DNA of 36,050 nt. It comes from an uncultured Candidatus Saccharibacteria bacterium. Lineage in GTDB: Bacteria > Patescibacteriota > Saccharimonadia > Saccharimonadales > Saccharimonadaceae. A model generated the notes under the pieces. It did not search any database. It saw nothing but the letters and a program-made list of their open reading frames with translations, and was not told the DNA's origin. Position 1 is the first letter of the stretch. Each line of letters opens with the position of its first letter. The stretch spans positions 1 to 36,050 of the forward strand of contig CAMZIV010000003.1 in NCBI GenBank assembly GCA_947307355.1, read 5' to 3'. Made by a program: the position numbers and the translations under genes. Of this stretch, positions 1 through 8,553 are shown in pieces.

Positions 1-5
1 AAAAA

Positions 6-81
6 TGGCAGGGGCGGCAAGACTCGAACTCGCGACACCTGGTTTTGGAGACCAGTGCTCTACCAACTGAGCTACACCCCT
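6..81 (-). tRNA. tRNA-Trp (anticodon CCA)
   Basis: The minus strand folds as a complete cloverleaf. The acceptor AGGGGTG pairs with CGCCCCT, the anticodon loop reads CTCCAAA (anticodon CCA, codon UGG), and the CCA tail is encoded. A T-run directly follows the CCA. Only UGG-reading Trp tRNA is seen here, consistent with UGA serving as a stop. Confidence 0.95.
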
Positions 82-94
82 ACGTGTTCTATAT

Positions 95-103
95 ATTTTA
101 TCA
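95..103 (-). promoter_or_regulatory. Extended -10 of tRNA-Trp
   Basis: On the minus strand the bases read TGATAAAAT, an extended -10, 13 bases before the tRNA 5' end. No clear -35 is seen. Confidence 0.45.
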
Positions 104-130
104 CAAAAACTACACTTATGTTTAAAAATA

Positions 131-139
131 TGCTAAAAT
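131..139 (+). promoter_or_regulatory. Extended -10 of the GT4 gene (leaderless spacing)
   Basis: TGCTAAAAT ends 7 bases before the ATG at 147. With usual -10 to start-site spacing, transcription would begin at or next to the A of ATG. No Shine-Dalgarno sequence is present. Confidence 0.6.
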
Positions 140-146
140 AATATAG

Positions 147-1370
147 ATGAAAATACTAATGCTTGGTTGGGAACTTCCTCCACACAACAGTGGTGGTCTT
201 GGCGTAGCGTGTTTGAATATGGCTCGCGCCCTTGCACACGAAGGTGCAAACATTGATTTTGTAGTTCCATACGAAGCCGAGCATCCCGAAATTGATTTTA
301 TGAACGTTCTTTCCGCTACACATCTAGACCCAATCTATAGGTACGGTGGCGGTTCTTATGAATCTTTAAAAATTCTCGAAGAAATTATTCCAACTTTCGA
401 CAAAGAGCACCTTGTTTCCATTCGTGAAGTACAAAAAACTTACCAAGATTTTGTTAATAAATATTTGATGGAATACAAACCAGATGTCGTGCACGCACAC
501 GATTGGCTTACCTACGAAGCCGGTATCTTGGCCAAGAAAAACTATGGTTTACCTTTAGTTGCTCACGTCCACGCAACTGAATTTGACCGTGCTGGAATGC
601 ATACTGGCAATCCTCTAATTCATGAGATCGAATACGAAGGTCTCATGATGGCCGATAAAATCATCGCCGTATCAGAAGCTACTAAACGTATTATTCACGA
701 GAAGTACAATATCCCACTTAATAAAATTGATGTAATCTACAACTCGCTCGACGACGACTATACTAAGTCAGATTATCATTTTGAAGATAATACTTACAAA
801 TACATATCATCTCTAAAATCAGCAGGCTGGACCGTAGTCTCAACTGTGGGTCGTTTCACCGTGCAAAAAGGTCTCTGGCATTTGATGCAAGCCGCTGCGA
901 TGGCTATCCACAAGAATCCAAAACTTCTATTTGTTTTTGCTGGTGATGGTGAAGAAAGAAACGAACTTATTAGTATGGCCGCAGATTTAGGTATTTCCAA
1001 AAATGTGATATTTACTGGCTTTATCCGTGGTAAAAAACTCCGTGATATTTATTCCATTTCGGATATATTCGTGATGAGCTCCGTTTCCGAACCGTTTGGC
1101 CTCACTGCCCTCGAAGCGGCTCACCATGGGGATGTTTTAATCTTAACTAAACAATCCGGTGTTTCCGAAATTATCTGGTCGGCCATGAAATACGATTACT
1201 GGGACGAAAGAAAGCTCGCCGACGAAATTCTAGCTATCGCCGATAACCCAGTGTTAAAGCAATCCTTAGTAGAAAATGTTAGGAGCGAATACAACAAAAT
1301 CTCCTGGCAACAAGTTGCCAAAAAATGTCTAAAGGTCTATAATAAAAGCATAAACAAAAAGGGGAAATAA
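147..1370 (+). CDS. GT4-family glycosyltransferase (glycogen-synthase-like)
   Basis: This is a 407-residue GT-B fold glycosyltransferase. The N-terminal half opens with MKILMLGWELPPHNSGGLG, the glycine-rich segment of glycogen/starch synthases and GT4 enzymes. The C-terminal half has the donor-binding GRFTVQKG and the E-x7-E type motif SEPFGLTALEAA. It probably transfers glucose from a nucleotide-sugar in the cytoplasm; the donor and acceptor cannot be read from sequence. The next gene is a GH57 glycosidase 2 bases downstream, a pairing typical of alpha-glucan (glycogen-like) metabolism, so a role in making a storage or surface glucan is inferred. Start: the only ATG preceded by a well-placed -10; no ribosome-binding site, so the mRNA is probably leaderless. 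Confidence 0.85.
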   Translation: MKILMLGWELPPHNSGGLGVACLNMARALAHEGANIDFVVPYEAEHPEIDFMNVLSATHLDPIYRYGGGSYESLKILEEIIPTFDKEHLVSIREVQKTYQDFVNKYLMEYKPDVVHAHDWLTYEAGILAKKNYGLPLVAHVHATEFDRAGMHTGNPLIHEIEYEGLMMADKIIAVSEATKRIIHEKYNIPLNKIDVIYNSLDDDYTKSDYHFEDNTYKYISSLKSAGWTVVSTVGRFTVQKGLWHLMQAAAMAIHKNPKLLFVFAGDGEERNELISMAADLGISKNVIFTGFIRGKKLRDIYSISDIFVMSSVSEPFGLTALEAAHHGDVLILTKQSGVSEIIWSAMKYDYWDERKLADEILAIADNPVLKQSLVENVRSEYNKISWQQVAKKCLKVYNKSINKKGK

Positions 1371-1372
1371 TT

Positions 1373-2572
1373 TTGCGCGCGATATGCTTGTATCTACACA
1401 TACATCAGCCAATTCGCTACCGCGAATATTCCATTTTTGATGTCTCGAATAATTCAGATTATTTTAATGATAGTTGGAATAGCAAACAAAGCAACGAGCG
1501 CATCTTTAAAAAAGTTGCCGAAAAAAGCTATCACCCAATGTTAGATTTAATTGAAAAGAATATCAAAAAATATCCTGATTTTAAACTTTCACTTTCTATT
1601 ACTGGCACTTGGCTCGAACAAGCCGAGAAATGGGATTACAGTCTTATCGAGCAAATCAAAAGATTGGTAGAAACAAAACAAGTCGAGATCGTAGGCGAAA
1701 CCTATTACCATTCCCTCGCCTTCTTCTTTGACCAAAAAGAATTTGAAGATCAAGTAAAAATGCATGACGAGAAGATTTTCGAACTTTTTGGTGTCCATCC
1801 AAAAGTCTTCCGTAACACCGAGTTAGCTTATAATGACAATCTAGCAAAATGGGCCGACGAAAAAGACTATAAAGGTATTCTCGCCGAAGGTTGGGACAGA
1901 GTTCTTGGCTGGCGTAGCCCAAATTATATTTATCGCCCAACTGGTTGCAAGAATATCAAGTTATTGCTCAAGAATTATCGTTTATCTGATGATATCGCTT
2001 TCCGCTTCTCCAACCGCAACTGGTCTGAATGGCCACTTACAGTGCCAAAATACATGAACTGGCTCGATATGGACTGTCTCCGTGGTAATCTCATTAATCT
2101 ATTCATGGATTTTGAAACCTTTGGCGAACACCAATGGAAAGACACCGGTATCTTTGATTTTATGGACAACCTAATTCCAAAATGGCTTGGCGAATACGAA
2201 AATAAATTCGTAACCGTATCAGAGGCTTGCGATTTATCTGGACCAGCCGACGAAATCTCTATGCCAGAAACTATCACCTGGGCCGATATGGAACGCGACT
2301 TATCCGCCTGGCTATCCAACTCAATGCAGAATTCTGCAATGAAAGATTTATATGCAATGAGAAATGACATCCTCGCCACAGGCGATGATAAATTAATCTC
2401 AGACTGGCGCAAAATGACCACATCCGATCATCCATACGCTATGTGTACTAAGTATTGGAACGATGGCGATGTCCACGCTTACTTCTCCGCATACTCTTCT
2501 CCATATGAAGGTTTCATGTACTTCATGAACGTCCTCCGCGATATAGAATATAGGTTGAACAACAAAAAATAG
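1373..2572 (+). CDS. Glycoside hydrolase family 57 (alpha-amylase/branching-enzyme-like)
   Basis: The 399-residue protein carries the GH57 motifs: HIHQP near residue 9, FRNTELAYND with the likely nucleophile Glu150, and MDFETFGEHQW with the likely acid/base Asp246. Family members hydrolyse or transglycosylate alpha-1,4-glucans. No signal peptide is present, so it acts inside the cell. It starts with TTG two bases after the GT4 stop and is preceded by AAAAAGGGGAAA, a plausible ribosome-binding site. The two genes therefore form an operon, presumably for building and remobilising an alpha-glucan. Whether it is an amylase, a 4-alpha-glucanotransferase or a branching enzyme cannot be decided from sequence alone. 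Confidence 0.88.
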   Translation: MRAICLYLHIHQPIRYREYSIFDVSNNSDYFNDSWNSKQSNERIFKKVAEKSYHPMLDLIEKNIKKYPDFKLSLSITGTWLEQAEKWDYSLIEQIKRLVETKQVEIVGETYYHSLAFFFDQKEFEDQVKMHDEKIFELFGVHPKVFRNTELAYNDNLAKWADEKDYKGILAEGWDRVLGWRSPNYIYRPTGCKNIKLLLKNYRLSDDIAFRFSNRNWSEWPLTVPKYMNWLDMDCLRGNLINLFMDFETFGEHQWKDTGIFDFMDNLIPKWLGEYENKFVTVSEACDLSGPADEISMPETITWADMERDLSAWLSNSMQNSAMKDLYAMRNDILATGDDKLISDWRKMTTSDHPYAMCTKYWNDGDVHAYFSAYSSPYEGFMYFMNVLRDIEYRLNNKK

Positions 2573-2591
2573 CCCCTAAAGGGCTATTTTT
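2565..2591. terminator. Bidirectional intrinsic terminator
   Basis: AAAAATAGCCC (2565-2575), loop CTAAA, GGGCTATTTTT (2581-2591) is a perfect inverted repeat with T-runs on both strands. It lies between the convergent GH57 and rpmG genes and contains both stop codons. Confidence 0.9.
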
Positions 2592-2799
2592 AACGTTTCT
2601 TTTCTTTAACTTCGTTACGACCGAGGTTCTTCTTGGTTTCAGTGAAAACAACGTGTTTACGTAGTACAGGATCATACTTCTTTAACGACAACTTGTCAGG
2701 AGTATTCATCGTGTTTTTCTTGGTGTAGTAAGCACGAACACCAGATTCCTCAGAAACGAGGCCAACGAGTTTGCGTTTAGTATTATTCTTCTTTGCCAT
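2590..2799 (-). CDS. rpmG: 50S ribosomal protein L33
   Basis: The 69-residue basic protein begins [20 protein letters not shown] and contains the L33 core [20 protein letters not shown]. It is a component of the large ribosomal subunit near the E site. It lacks the four cysteines of zinc-binding L33, so it is the Cys-minus type, and its basic tail ([16 protein letters not shown]) makes it somewhat longer than the common 50-55 residues. An upstream in-frame extension to 2844 is rejected because it runs through the promoter. It has its own -10 and a terminator overlapping its stop. Confidence 0.93.
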   Translation of the reverse strand: MAKKNNTKRKLVGLVSEESGVRAYYTKKNTMNTPDKLSLKKYDPVLRKHVVFTETKKNLGRNEVKEKKR

Positions 2800-2809
2800 A
2801 ATTCTCACT

Positions 2810-2818
2810 ATTTTACCA
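2810..2818 (-). promoter_or_regulatory. Extended -10 of rpmG
   Basis: Minus strand TGGTAAAAT ends 10 bases before the rpmG ATG, predicting a leader of only about 4 bases. Confidence 0.5.
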
Positions 2819-2868
2819 CAGTTATCAAAAAATCGCAAGACCATTTAGCCCTGCGATTTGATGATTGA

Positions 2869-3069
2869 CTACCAAGATATATAACCGCTTCCGCGATCGA
2901 TGCCACTGCCTCCGCATTTATCACACCAAATGCCAAAGATTTTACCATCGCCATTACATTTTAAACACTTATCACGGCGAACGGTTTCATGCGTTGCTTC
3001 ATGTTGTCTTTTAGCAAATTCGTCTTTATAATCGAATAATTTGCCACAGTATTTGCATGCAGTTGTCAA
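2869..3069 (-). CDS. Small DnaJ-type zinc-finger protein
   Basis: The 66-residue protein has cysteine pairs: ACKYCGKLF near the N-terminus with two downstream histidines (RQHEATHE), then KCLKCNGDGK and WCDKCGGSG. The last two resemble the CxxCxGxG zinc motifs of DnaJ. A zinc-binding fold is therefore likely; the function is unknown. The start is TTG, because the in-frame codon just upstream is TGA and a strong GGGGGTG ribosome-binding site lies 6 bases before it; the nearby ATG is in another frame and stops after 15 codons. It follows the helicase gene by 53 bases and is probably cotranscribed with it. Confidence 0.75.
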   Translation of the reverse strand: MTTACKYCGKLFDYKDEFAKRQHEATHETVRRDKCLKCNGDGKIFGIWCDKCGGSGIDRGSGYISW

Positions 3070-3122
3070 TCATTTCACCCCCTTTCTCTAAACTACGAAA
3101 TTTTCGAATTTTTGATATTTTA

Positions 3123-6100
3123 CTATTTTTCGCCACTTTTTGCAAGCAAGAGCGCAATGAAGTCTTTAATATCTTTAATGCCTTTATTTGAATCTGCGGC
3201 AATCATAAGCTCCGGGTCTTCAATGAATTTGAGGGTAGAAATCTGATAATAAACGGCTTTCATGATATCAAGCAGCATTTTTTCGTCCACAGCATTAAAG
3301 TCATATACCTTATCATAAACCTCGCTGTCATTATCTGGTACCACAAACAGAATATGGGCTTTATTTACCTTATATTTAGCATATTTTGGCGAATTATTCA
3401 GAAGGAGTTTATAGAAGCCTAGTTGCAGCATATATTTATATAGCGTAGAATGTGAAGTCCACTTCTCTTTGTGGTATCCAGAGGTCTTAAAATCATAAAT
3501 CTCAATTTCTTTGGCATCTTCGTTAATAGAGATATGGTCAATTACGCCAGTCACTGGAATTCCGTCAATCATCAGGCGGTCTGGGCCGAGATTAACTTCA
3601 GCCTTACCATTATGAAGAATATTCGCAAACTTCTTTAAAGAAATGGCAAGATCGGCTGGGCCTTTTTCACGAAGTCTAGCTTTAGTCTCTTGTGGTAAAT
3701 CTTTTTTGTCTAGCTCCGCAAGGAAATATTCTAGAGCCTCCTCATCAGAGAGATTATCATTGGTAACTTTTTCGAAAGTAGAGTGAATAAGCGTACCAAA
3801 AATCATCGCATCGTTTTCTATGTCAACAGGAGCCATTAGAATACGATCCTCAAAGAACGCTTCTGGCCCAGCATAGCAAACATCTATAAAAGAAGTTAAA
3901 GACGAAGCTGACATCCGGTAATTATCAACACGTTCCTTATATATAGCCATAAGATCCGGCGAGGCATTTACATATGGAACCATCCAAGTGTGGATATTTT
4001 TTTCGGCAATTTGAACGGCGCCTAGATCGTACATCGTCTCTGTTACGCCGGCAGGTATGAGCGGCGAAATCACTTTTTCTTCGTCTTCATATTCCTCTAA
4101 ATATTCTAGCCTTTCCGGAGATTTATCACTAAAATCATGCTTTGAATTTGTGATATATAGATACTTCTTAGCGCGAGTCAGTGCAACGTAAAGCACGCGT
4201 AGTCTCTCGCTATCAGTAATACCGGTATGACGAATATGAACGAGGTTCTTTGGCAAGGTCAAAAGATTATTATTGCCTTTACCACGGCCCCAGGCGCTGT
4301 GATCGGCCGAAATAATAAAAACATACTCGAACTCTAGACCCTTTGCGCCATGCGCTGTCAAAACCTGCACGGCCTCATCAGCTTCTTTATATGGGCTAAT
4401 TACATTTAACCCCATCTCAGCTTCTTGGTAATCATCAACCATATTAATTAGGTCTACCAAGCGAAGCGGTTTCTCACCAAAATGTTTGTGTAATTTACCG
4501 CGAAGCGACGCCAAATTCTCATACAAAGTAAAAGTAGAATAATCCTTTTCGGCTGCATAATAAGAAAGGAATGGTGAACGATATCCTTCTAGCTCTGTGG
4601 CACCAATTAGAAAATCGAGGAATATCTCGAGCGGCTCGTTAAATGATTTTGCAATCAAATTAGCAAAGAAAGTCATCACTGCCTTGATATTTTCATTTTC
4701 GCTTCCAGCAAAAGTATCAAAAGAAGAGGTTTTGCTGTATTTAGCTGCACCAGAAAGTTTAATCACCTCTAAAATCGGTAACTTAAAGAAAGGATAAGAC
4801 AATATTTCTAGTAAAGAAACATCTACGCGTAGTTCATTTGCACATTCATAAATGTATCGTGCGATAGTAAGAATCTGATGAATACGTTCGTCCTGCAAAA
4901 GATCGTTTTGTTTCTCATAGGCAATCTTAATCTCTGGGTGTTGATTTAAAAATGGCAAAAGAGGTTCAAAGTATTTGCGCTTCTGAGAGATAATGGCGAT
5001 TTCGTTTTGGTTTACGCCACTCTTAACTAGCTCAGCAATTTTGGTTGCTACATAATCATATTCCATATCGGAGCTTAGAAACTCAATACGATGGATCCCA
5101 GTAGATTTTAGCGCTTCGCGATGGGCAGTCAATTCTTTATCGGCATATCGGTCCGGAGCTTCCATAATAATCTTATGTGAAAAATCAAGGATTTCTTGCG
5201 TATTACGGTAATTTTCGGTGAGAGCTATCACGTGAGCATTGTAATGCTCCTGGAAAGACGCAAAATTCGAAGATAAAGCACCCTGAAATTCAAAAATCGC
5301 TTGATCATCATCACCTACAGCCATAATCATTGGCTTATCGTAATCAGTGATCGCCTGGATAATAGAGAGCTGCGAAGGGTTAGTATCTTGGAACTCATCC
5401 AGCATAATAAATTGATAACGTTCAGCGAGAGTCAAACAAAAACCCTTATCGGTCTTCAGCACGCGTACAGCCTCTTGAATCATATCATCAAAATCGAATA
5501 AGCCTTCTTCTTTCAGTTTTTCTTCATAACTAGCCATCACTTTAGCAACGCTGATCAATTTCTTATTCGAAACTCGGTCTTTTAATCTATAAGTTCCATT
5601 ATCAGTCTTTTCAAAGAATTCATCGCGCCAACCGGATAGCGGAGTGATTTTCTCAGTCGCCTCAGCTTCCATAATCGCTTCTTTCATAGCTGCAGCAATT
5701 GGTACAATATTCCTATATACAGAATTGTTATTATTTAGCTCAATCGTAGGAGTATCCTCGGCATATTTTTTCAAAACTTCATAAATCGGCTTATAGGCAT
5801 TCTCATAAGATTCTTTAAAGGCACGTGGCACTACATTAAGAAGCAAAGGCGAAATTGTATCGGAAAGTACCTTTGAATCTTCTATATTTATCTCGGCAAT
5901 TTTTAACAAGTCTTCAGAAGAGAGATTCGCTCCCTTAGCAGAAGAAATCACGTCAATAATGTCTTTGACTTTGTCACCATGCAAAATGTCTGTACCAGGC
6001 AGACTATCACGAATTTCTTTAATTAATTTAAACTTCTTTACTTCATCAATTGAATTATCCATTGCACGAGTATACTCATCAGAATAATTCTTATACTGTG

Positions 6101-6374
6101 CTAAAATCTCGGAACCAAAGGAATGATAAGTCGAAACGGTCACCTTAAGACCATCTTTTCCGACAATCCTTTTTAAGCGTTCTCGCATATTTTTGGCGCC
6201 GTTTTCAGTAAATGTTACGCACAAAATATTGGAAGGCGACGTATCAGTATTTTTTAGGATATAGGCTACTTTTTCCGAAAGCAATTGAGTTTTACCGGTT
6301 CCCGGTCCTGCCAGTACAAGCAAAGGTCCATCTAGATATTCTACGGCTTCTTTTTGCTTTGGATTCAAACCCAT
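3123..6374 (-). CDS. UvrD/PcrA-type superfamily 1 helicase with C-terminal PD-(D/E)XK nuclease
   Basis: The 1083-residue protein has SF1A helicase motifs in order: AGPGTGKT (Walker A, residues 22-29), DEFQDTNPSQ (motif II), VGDDDQAIFEFQGA (motif III), LTENYRNTQ (motif IV), TAHGAKGLEFEYVFI (motif V) and LYVALTRAKKYLYI (motif VI). The last about 260 residues contain DGIPVTGVIDHI followed by IEIYDFKTSG, the D...DxK core of a RecB/AddB-like PD-(D/E)XK nuclease. A role in double-strand-break processing or repair is therefore likely. No separate AddA/AddB or RecC partner is in the window. It overlaps the end of gpsA by 10 bases (ATGGGTTTGA) and has an AGGAG ribosome-binding site inside gpsA, so translation is probably coupled. 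Confidence 0.9.
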   Translation of the reverse strand: MGLNPKQKEAVEYLDGPLLVLAGPGTGKTQLLSEKVAYILKNTDTSPSNILCVTFTENGAKNMRERLKRIVGKDGLKVTVSTYHSFGSEILAQYKNYSDEYTRAMDNSIDEVKKFKLIKEIRDSLPGTDILHGDKVKDIIDVISSAKGANLSSEDLLKIAEINIEDSKVLSDTISPLLLNVVPRAFKESYENAYKPIYEVLKKYAEDTPTIELNNNNSVYRNIVPIAAAMKEAIMEAEATEKITPLSGWRDEFFEKTDNGTYRLKDRVSNKKLISVAKVMASYEEKLKEEGLFDFDDMIQEAVRVLKTDKGFCLTLAERYQFIMLDEFQDTNPSQLSIIQAITDYDKPMIMAVGDDDQAIFEFQGALSSNFASFQEHYNAHVIALTENYRNTQEILDFSHKIIMEAPDRYADKELTAHREALKSTGIHRIEFLSSDMEYDYVATKIAELVKSGVNQNEIAIISQKRKYFEPLLPFLNQHPEIKIAYEKQNDLLQDERIHQILTIARYIYECANELRVDVSLLEILSYPFFKLPILEVIKLSGAAKYSKTSSFDTFAGSENENIKAVMTFFANLIAKSFNEPLEIFLDFLIGATELEGYRSPFLSYYAAEKDYSTFTLYENLASLRGKLHKHFGEKPLRLVDLINMVDDYQEAEMGLNVISPYKEADEAVQVLTAHGAKGLEFEYVFIISADHSAWGRGKGNNNLLTLPKNLVHIRHTGITDSERLRVLYVALTRAKKYLYITNSKHDFSDKSPERLEYLEEYEDEEKVISPLIPAGVTETMYDLGAVQIAEKNIHTWMVPYVNASPDLMAIYKERVDNYRMSASSLTSFIDVCYAGPEAFFEDRILMAPVDIENDAMIFGTLIHSTFEKVTNDNLSDEEALEYFLAELDKKDLPQETKARLREKGPADLAISLKKFANILHNGKAEVNLGPDRLMIDGIPVTGVIDHISINEDAKEIEIYDFKTSGYHKEKWTSHSTLYKYMLQLGFYKLLLNNSPKYAKYKVNKAHILFVVPDNDSEVYDKVYDFNAVDEKMLLDIMKAVYYQISTLKFIEDPELMIAADSNKGIKDIKDFIALLLAKSGEK

Positions 6375-7144
6375 TCTTTGCTCCTACTGATTAAATCTTT
6401 GAGCTTTGTAGCGGTTTCTGGTACAATAATCGCACCATTTTTTACCTTAGAAAGCGCCGACAGGCCTTCCACGGTCTTTTCTGGTTCGGCCTTAGGATTT
6501 TTACGAAGAATCTGACCGAATTCATAATTACGTGAAGGATAGTTACAGGTTAGCTTTAGGTCACCTTTACCGCAGACACAGTCAATTGTAGCGGCCTTTG
6601 CTCCATTTGCCTCTAATACTTCTGCCATTTCTTTGGCGGTTTCAGAAAGAAACTTAGTGTGTTCTGGAGTTCCAGCCTCAAGACCAAGAAGACCACAATA
6701 TAGAGCGTAGATATTCTTAAGCGCGCCACACATCAAAACACCTTTTTCATCGTCAGTATAATCAAAGGTTAGATAATCAGTAGTGAATAAATCAATTACG
6801 CGCTGATCCGTAGCAGTCAGAACCGTCTTTTTCTGCGCTTTGATATCATCAGCAAAACCAGGCCCAGAAAGAATCATGTAATCTTTAAAATCTTCAAAGG
6901 TCTTATCAGAAAGAATGCCTTTGGTAGCCACAATCAATGGAATTTCATGTGGTACATTCGGCAAAACATACGGCGCTGCCTTAGAAGGCACAGCTAATAC
7001 AATCATATCAGCATCGGCCACGGTTTCTTTTAAAGTATCACCAGTACGATTAGAGTCATAATAATCAATGTCATGGCCTTTTTCTGCCAGAATTCCGCCA
7101 AGCGCGGTGCCAAAAGCCCCTGCCCCCAAAATTGCAATTTTCAT
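6365..7144 (-). CDS. gpsA: NAD(P)-dependent glycerol-3-phosphate dehydrogenase
   Basis: This is a 259-residue Rossmann-fold enzyme. GAGAFGTALGGILAEKGH binds NAD(P); the central segment has ILSGPGFADDI; the C-terminal domain has GALKNIYALYCGLLGLEAG with the conserved Lys, and GKGDLKLTC. It interconverts dihydroxyacetone phosphate and sn-glycerol-3-phosphate, normally for phospholipid synthesis. The family is usually about 330 residues, so this is a compact version. The start is the ATG at 7144 after AAAGGAATAAA; a longer reading frame to 7186 would overlap the upstream gene and places 14 unrelated residues before the Rossmann fold. It lies in the nrdD-nrdG run. Confidence 0.85.
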   Translation of the reverse strand: MKIAILGAGAFGTALGGILAEKGHDIDYYDSNRTGDTLKETVADADMIVLAVPSKAAPYVLPNVPHEIPLIVATKGILSDKTFEDFKDYMILSGPGFADDIKAQKKTVLTATDQRVIDLFTTDYLTFDYTDDEKGVLMCGALKNIYALYCGLLGLEAGTPEHTKFLSETAKEMAEVLEANGAKAATIDCVCGKGDLKLTCNYPSRNYEFGQILRKNPKAEPEKTVEGLSALSKVKNGAIIVPETATKLKDLISRSKEWV

Positions 7145-7145
7145 T

Positions 7146-7988
7146 TTATTCCTTTGTCTTTTTGCATTTAATAATACGACTAACAATAAATGAGATTATC
7201 GAACAAACAGTCACAAAAGCGAGGAACATAAACCAAATTGGGCAAGCTACCATGATCTGAGTAGTTACATTGCTCTCGCCTAGGTAATCGATGGTCTGCG
7301 TAATTTCATAAATCCCAAGCGGAGAAATATCTTGGATACTAGTAGTTAAATACCTAGTGGTGCCAGGTAAAATTTCTTCTTGGATACCACCAGTTTTGCC
7401 TTCTTTTGGATAAACGATCTCACCATTAAGCACATTTTTTATCTGAAGATAAATATTTGCTGGCTCGTGTACATTGCCGTCATTTTTTAGCATTACATTG
7501 GATTTAGTTGGAAGCCCAGTTACAAAACCTGGGATAGAATTCTCTAGAACTTCGCCTTCATGATTAATCTCGCCGTCAATTTCGGCATAAATAAGGCTCG
7601 CAATACTGTAGATATTCTGTACACCAACACCCTCATTTACCAAAGAATTATCATTCTTACTGATAAGAAGCGCTGCGTATTGGCCACCGCCAGCCGCATC
7701 TTCCGGTACGGTAATCGTATAATTAATATGCACTTTATTATTTGGCGCAACGGTGCCAGTAGGGTTATCCACTTTAATCCAGTTCGCCATCTCGGTATTA
7801 GGAGTATTGGCGGTAAAATCAGCCTGGTATTCATTGCCAATCACGCCATATGGCATCACATCAACTTTATATTCAAAATCAGCCTTCGTATCTTCCGGAT
7901 TAGAAATCAAAATCGAACCCTGATAAACCTCACCAGGTTTAAGCTCGATTGCATTACTCATCGGCATAACGGTAAATGCATTATCCAT
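7146..7988 (-). CDS. Membrane-anchored beta-rich protein, no signal peptide (DUF916/Ig-like?)
   Basis: The 280-residue protein begins FTVMPMSNAIELKPGEVYQG, which looks like the first beta-strand of DUF916 / COG1470-like surface proteins. A beta-rich region follows, with one C-terminal transmembrane helix (IWFMFLAFVTVCSIISFIVS, about residues 249-268) and a basic tail RIIKCKKTKE. That topology suits an exported, C-anchored protein, yet no N-terminal signal is encoded. The start is fixed by AGGAGGAAT immediately before the ATG and an in-frame TAG four codons further up. It sits between nrdG and gpsA in one run. Its function is unknown and the family assignment is tentative. Confidence 0.6.
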   Translation of the reverse strand: MDNAFTVMPMSNAIELKPGEVYQGSILISNPEDTKADFEYKVDVMPYGVIGNEYQADFTANTPNTEMANWIKVDNPTGTVAPNNKVHINYTITVPEDAAGGGQYAALLISKNDNSLVNEGVGVQNIYSIASLIYAEIDGEINHEGEVLENSIPGFVTGLPTKSNVMLKNDGNVHEPANIYLQIKNVLNGEIVYPKEGKTGGIQEEILPGTTRYLTTSIQDISPLGIYEITQTIDYLGESNVTTQIMVACPIWFMFLAFVTVCSIISFIVSRIIKCKKTKE

Positions 7989-7995
7989 ATTCCTC

Positions 7996-8553
7996 CTATT
8001 CTATAGATAATATTTTACCAGTACCGAGCTCAAGCTTCAAGAGCCTCTGGTTTTTTGACCCTCTAAATCTCAAGCTTAAATCTCTTTGGCTCAAGATAAA
8101 CGGACCGTCAATCAAAGCATCCAAAGATTTTAGAAATTCCCATGGTTCGCCACCAAATTCTTTGATAATCTCGTAAGTAAAACCAGAGAAGCTCCAAACA
8201 TCCCAACCAAGTTCTTTTCGGCAATAGTCAGCGATCTGTTTACAAGCCTTTGGTTGCACGAACGGTTCCCCACCACAGAAGGTAAGACCGGTTTGACCTT
8301 GGAGCTCAGATAGTTCTTTGCAAATATCATCTATTTTTACCAAAGTGCCTACAGTATAATCCCAAGTTTCTGGGTTTTGGCAACCTTTGCAATGATTTGG
8401 GCAACCTTGTGTCCAGAGGACAGCCCGAAGGCCGTCCCCATTCACAATGTTATCGTGTTCAATCGGACCAGATAATCTAATGTAGCCATCTGGCACTTCC
8501 ATCTGTTTGGCGATTTTGTCGAGCGCAATTTGGTGCCAATCGATGTCAGCCAT
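7996..8553 (-). CDS. nrdG: Anaerobic ribonucleotide reductase activating protein (radical SAM)
   Basis: The 185-residue protein has the activase CX3CX2C motif CPNHCKGC (Cys51, 55, 58) in QGCPNHCKGCQNPETWD, then TFCGGEP. These bind a [4Fe-4S] cluster and S-adenosylmethionine to generate the radical on class III reductase. It has an about 25-residue N-terminal extension before the usual YIRLSGP start. It overlaps the nrdD stop by one base (TAATG), so the two are translationally coupled, with GGGGGAAT as ribosome-binding site. The partner NrdD looks unusual at its C-terminus (see that entry). Confidence 0.9.
   Translation of the reverse strand: MADIDWHQIALDKIAKQMEVPDGYIRLSGPIEHDNIVNGDGLRAVLWTQGCPNHCKGCQNPETWDYTVGTLVKIDDICKELSELQGQTGLTFCGGEPFVQPKACKQIADYCRKELGWDVWSFSGFTYEIIKEFGGEPWEFLKSLDALIDGPFILSQRDLSLRFRGSKNQRLLKLELGTGKILSIE

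Noticed and set aside
1656-2421. Long minus-strand open frames inside the GH57 gene
   Set aside because: Shadows of a clearly identified gene; no motifs, no ribosome-binding sites.
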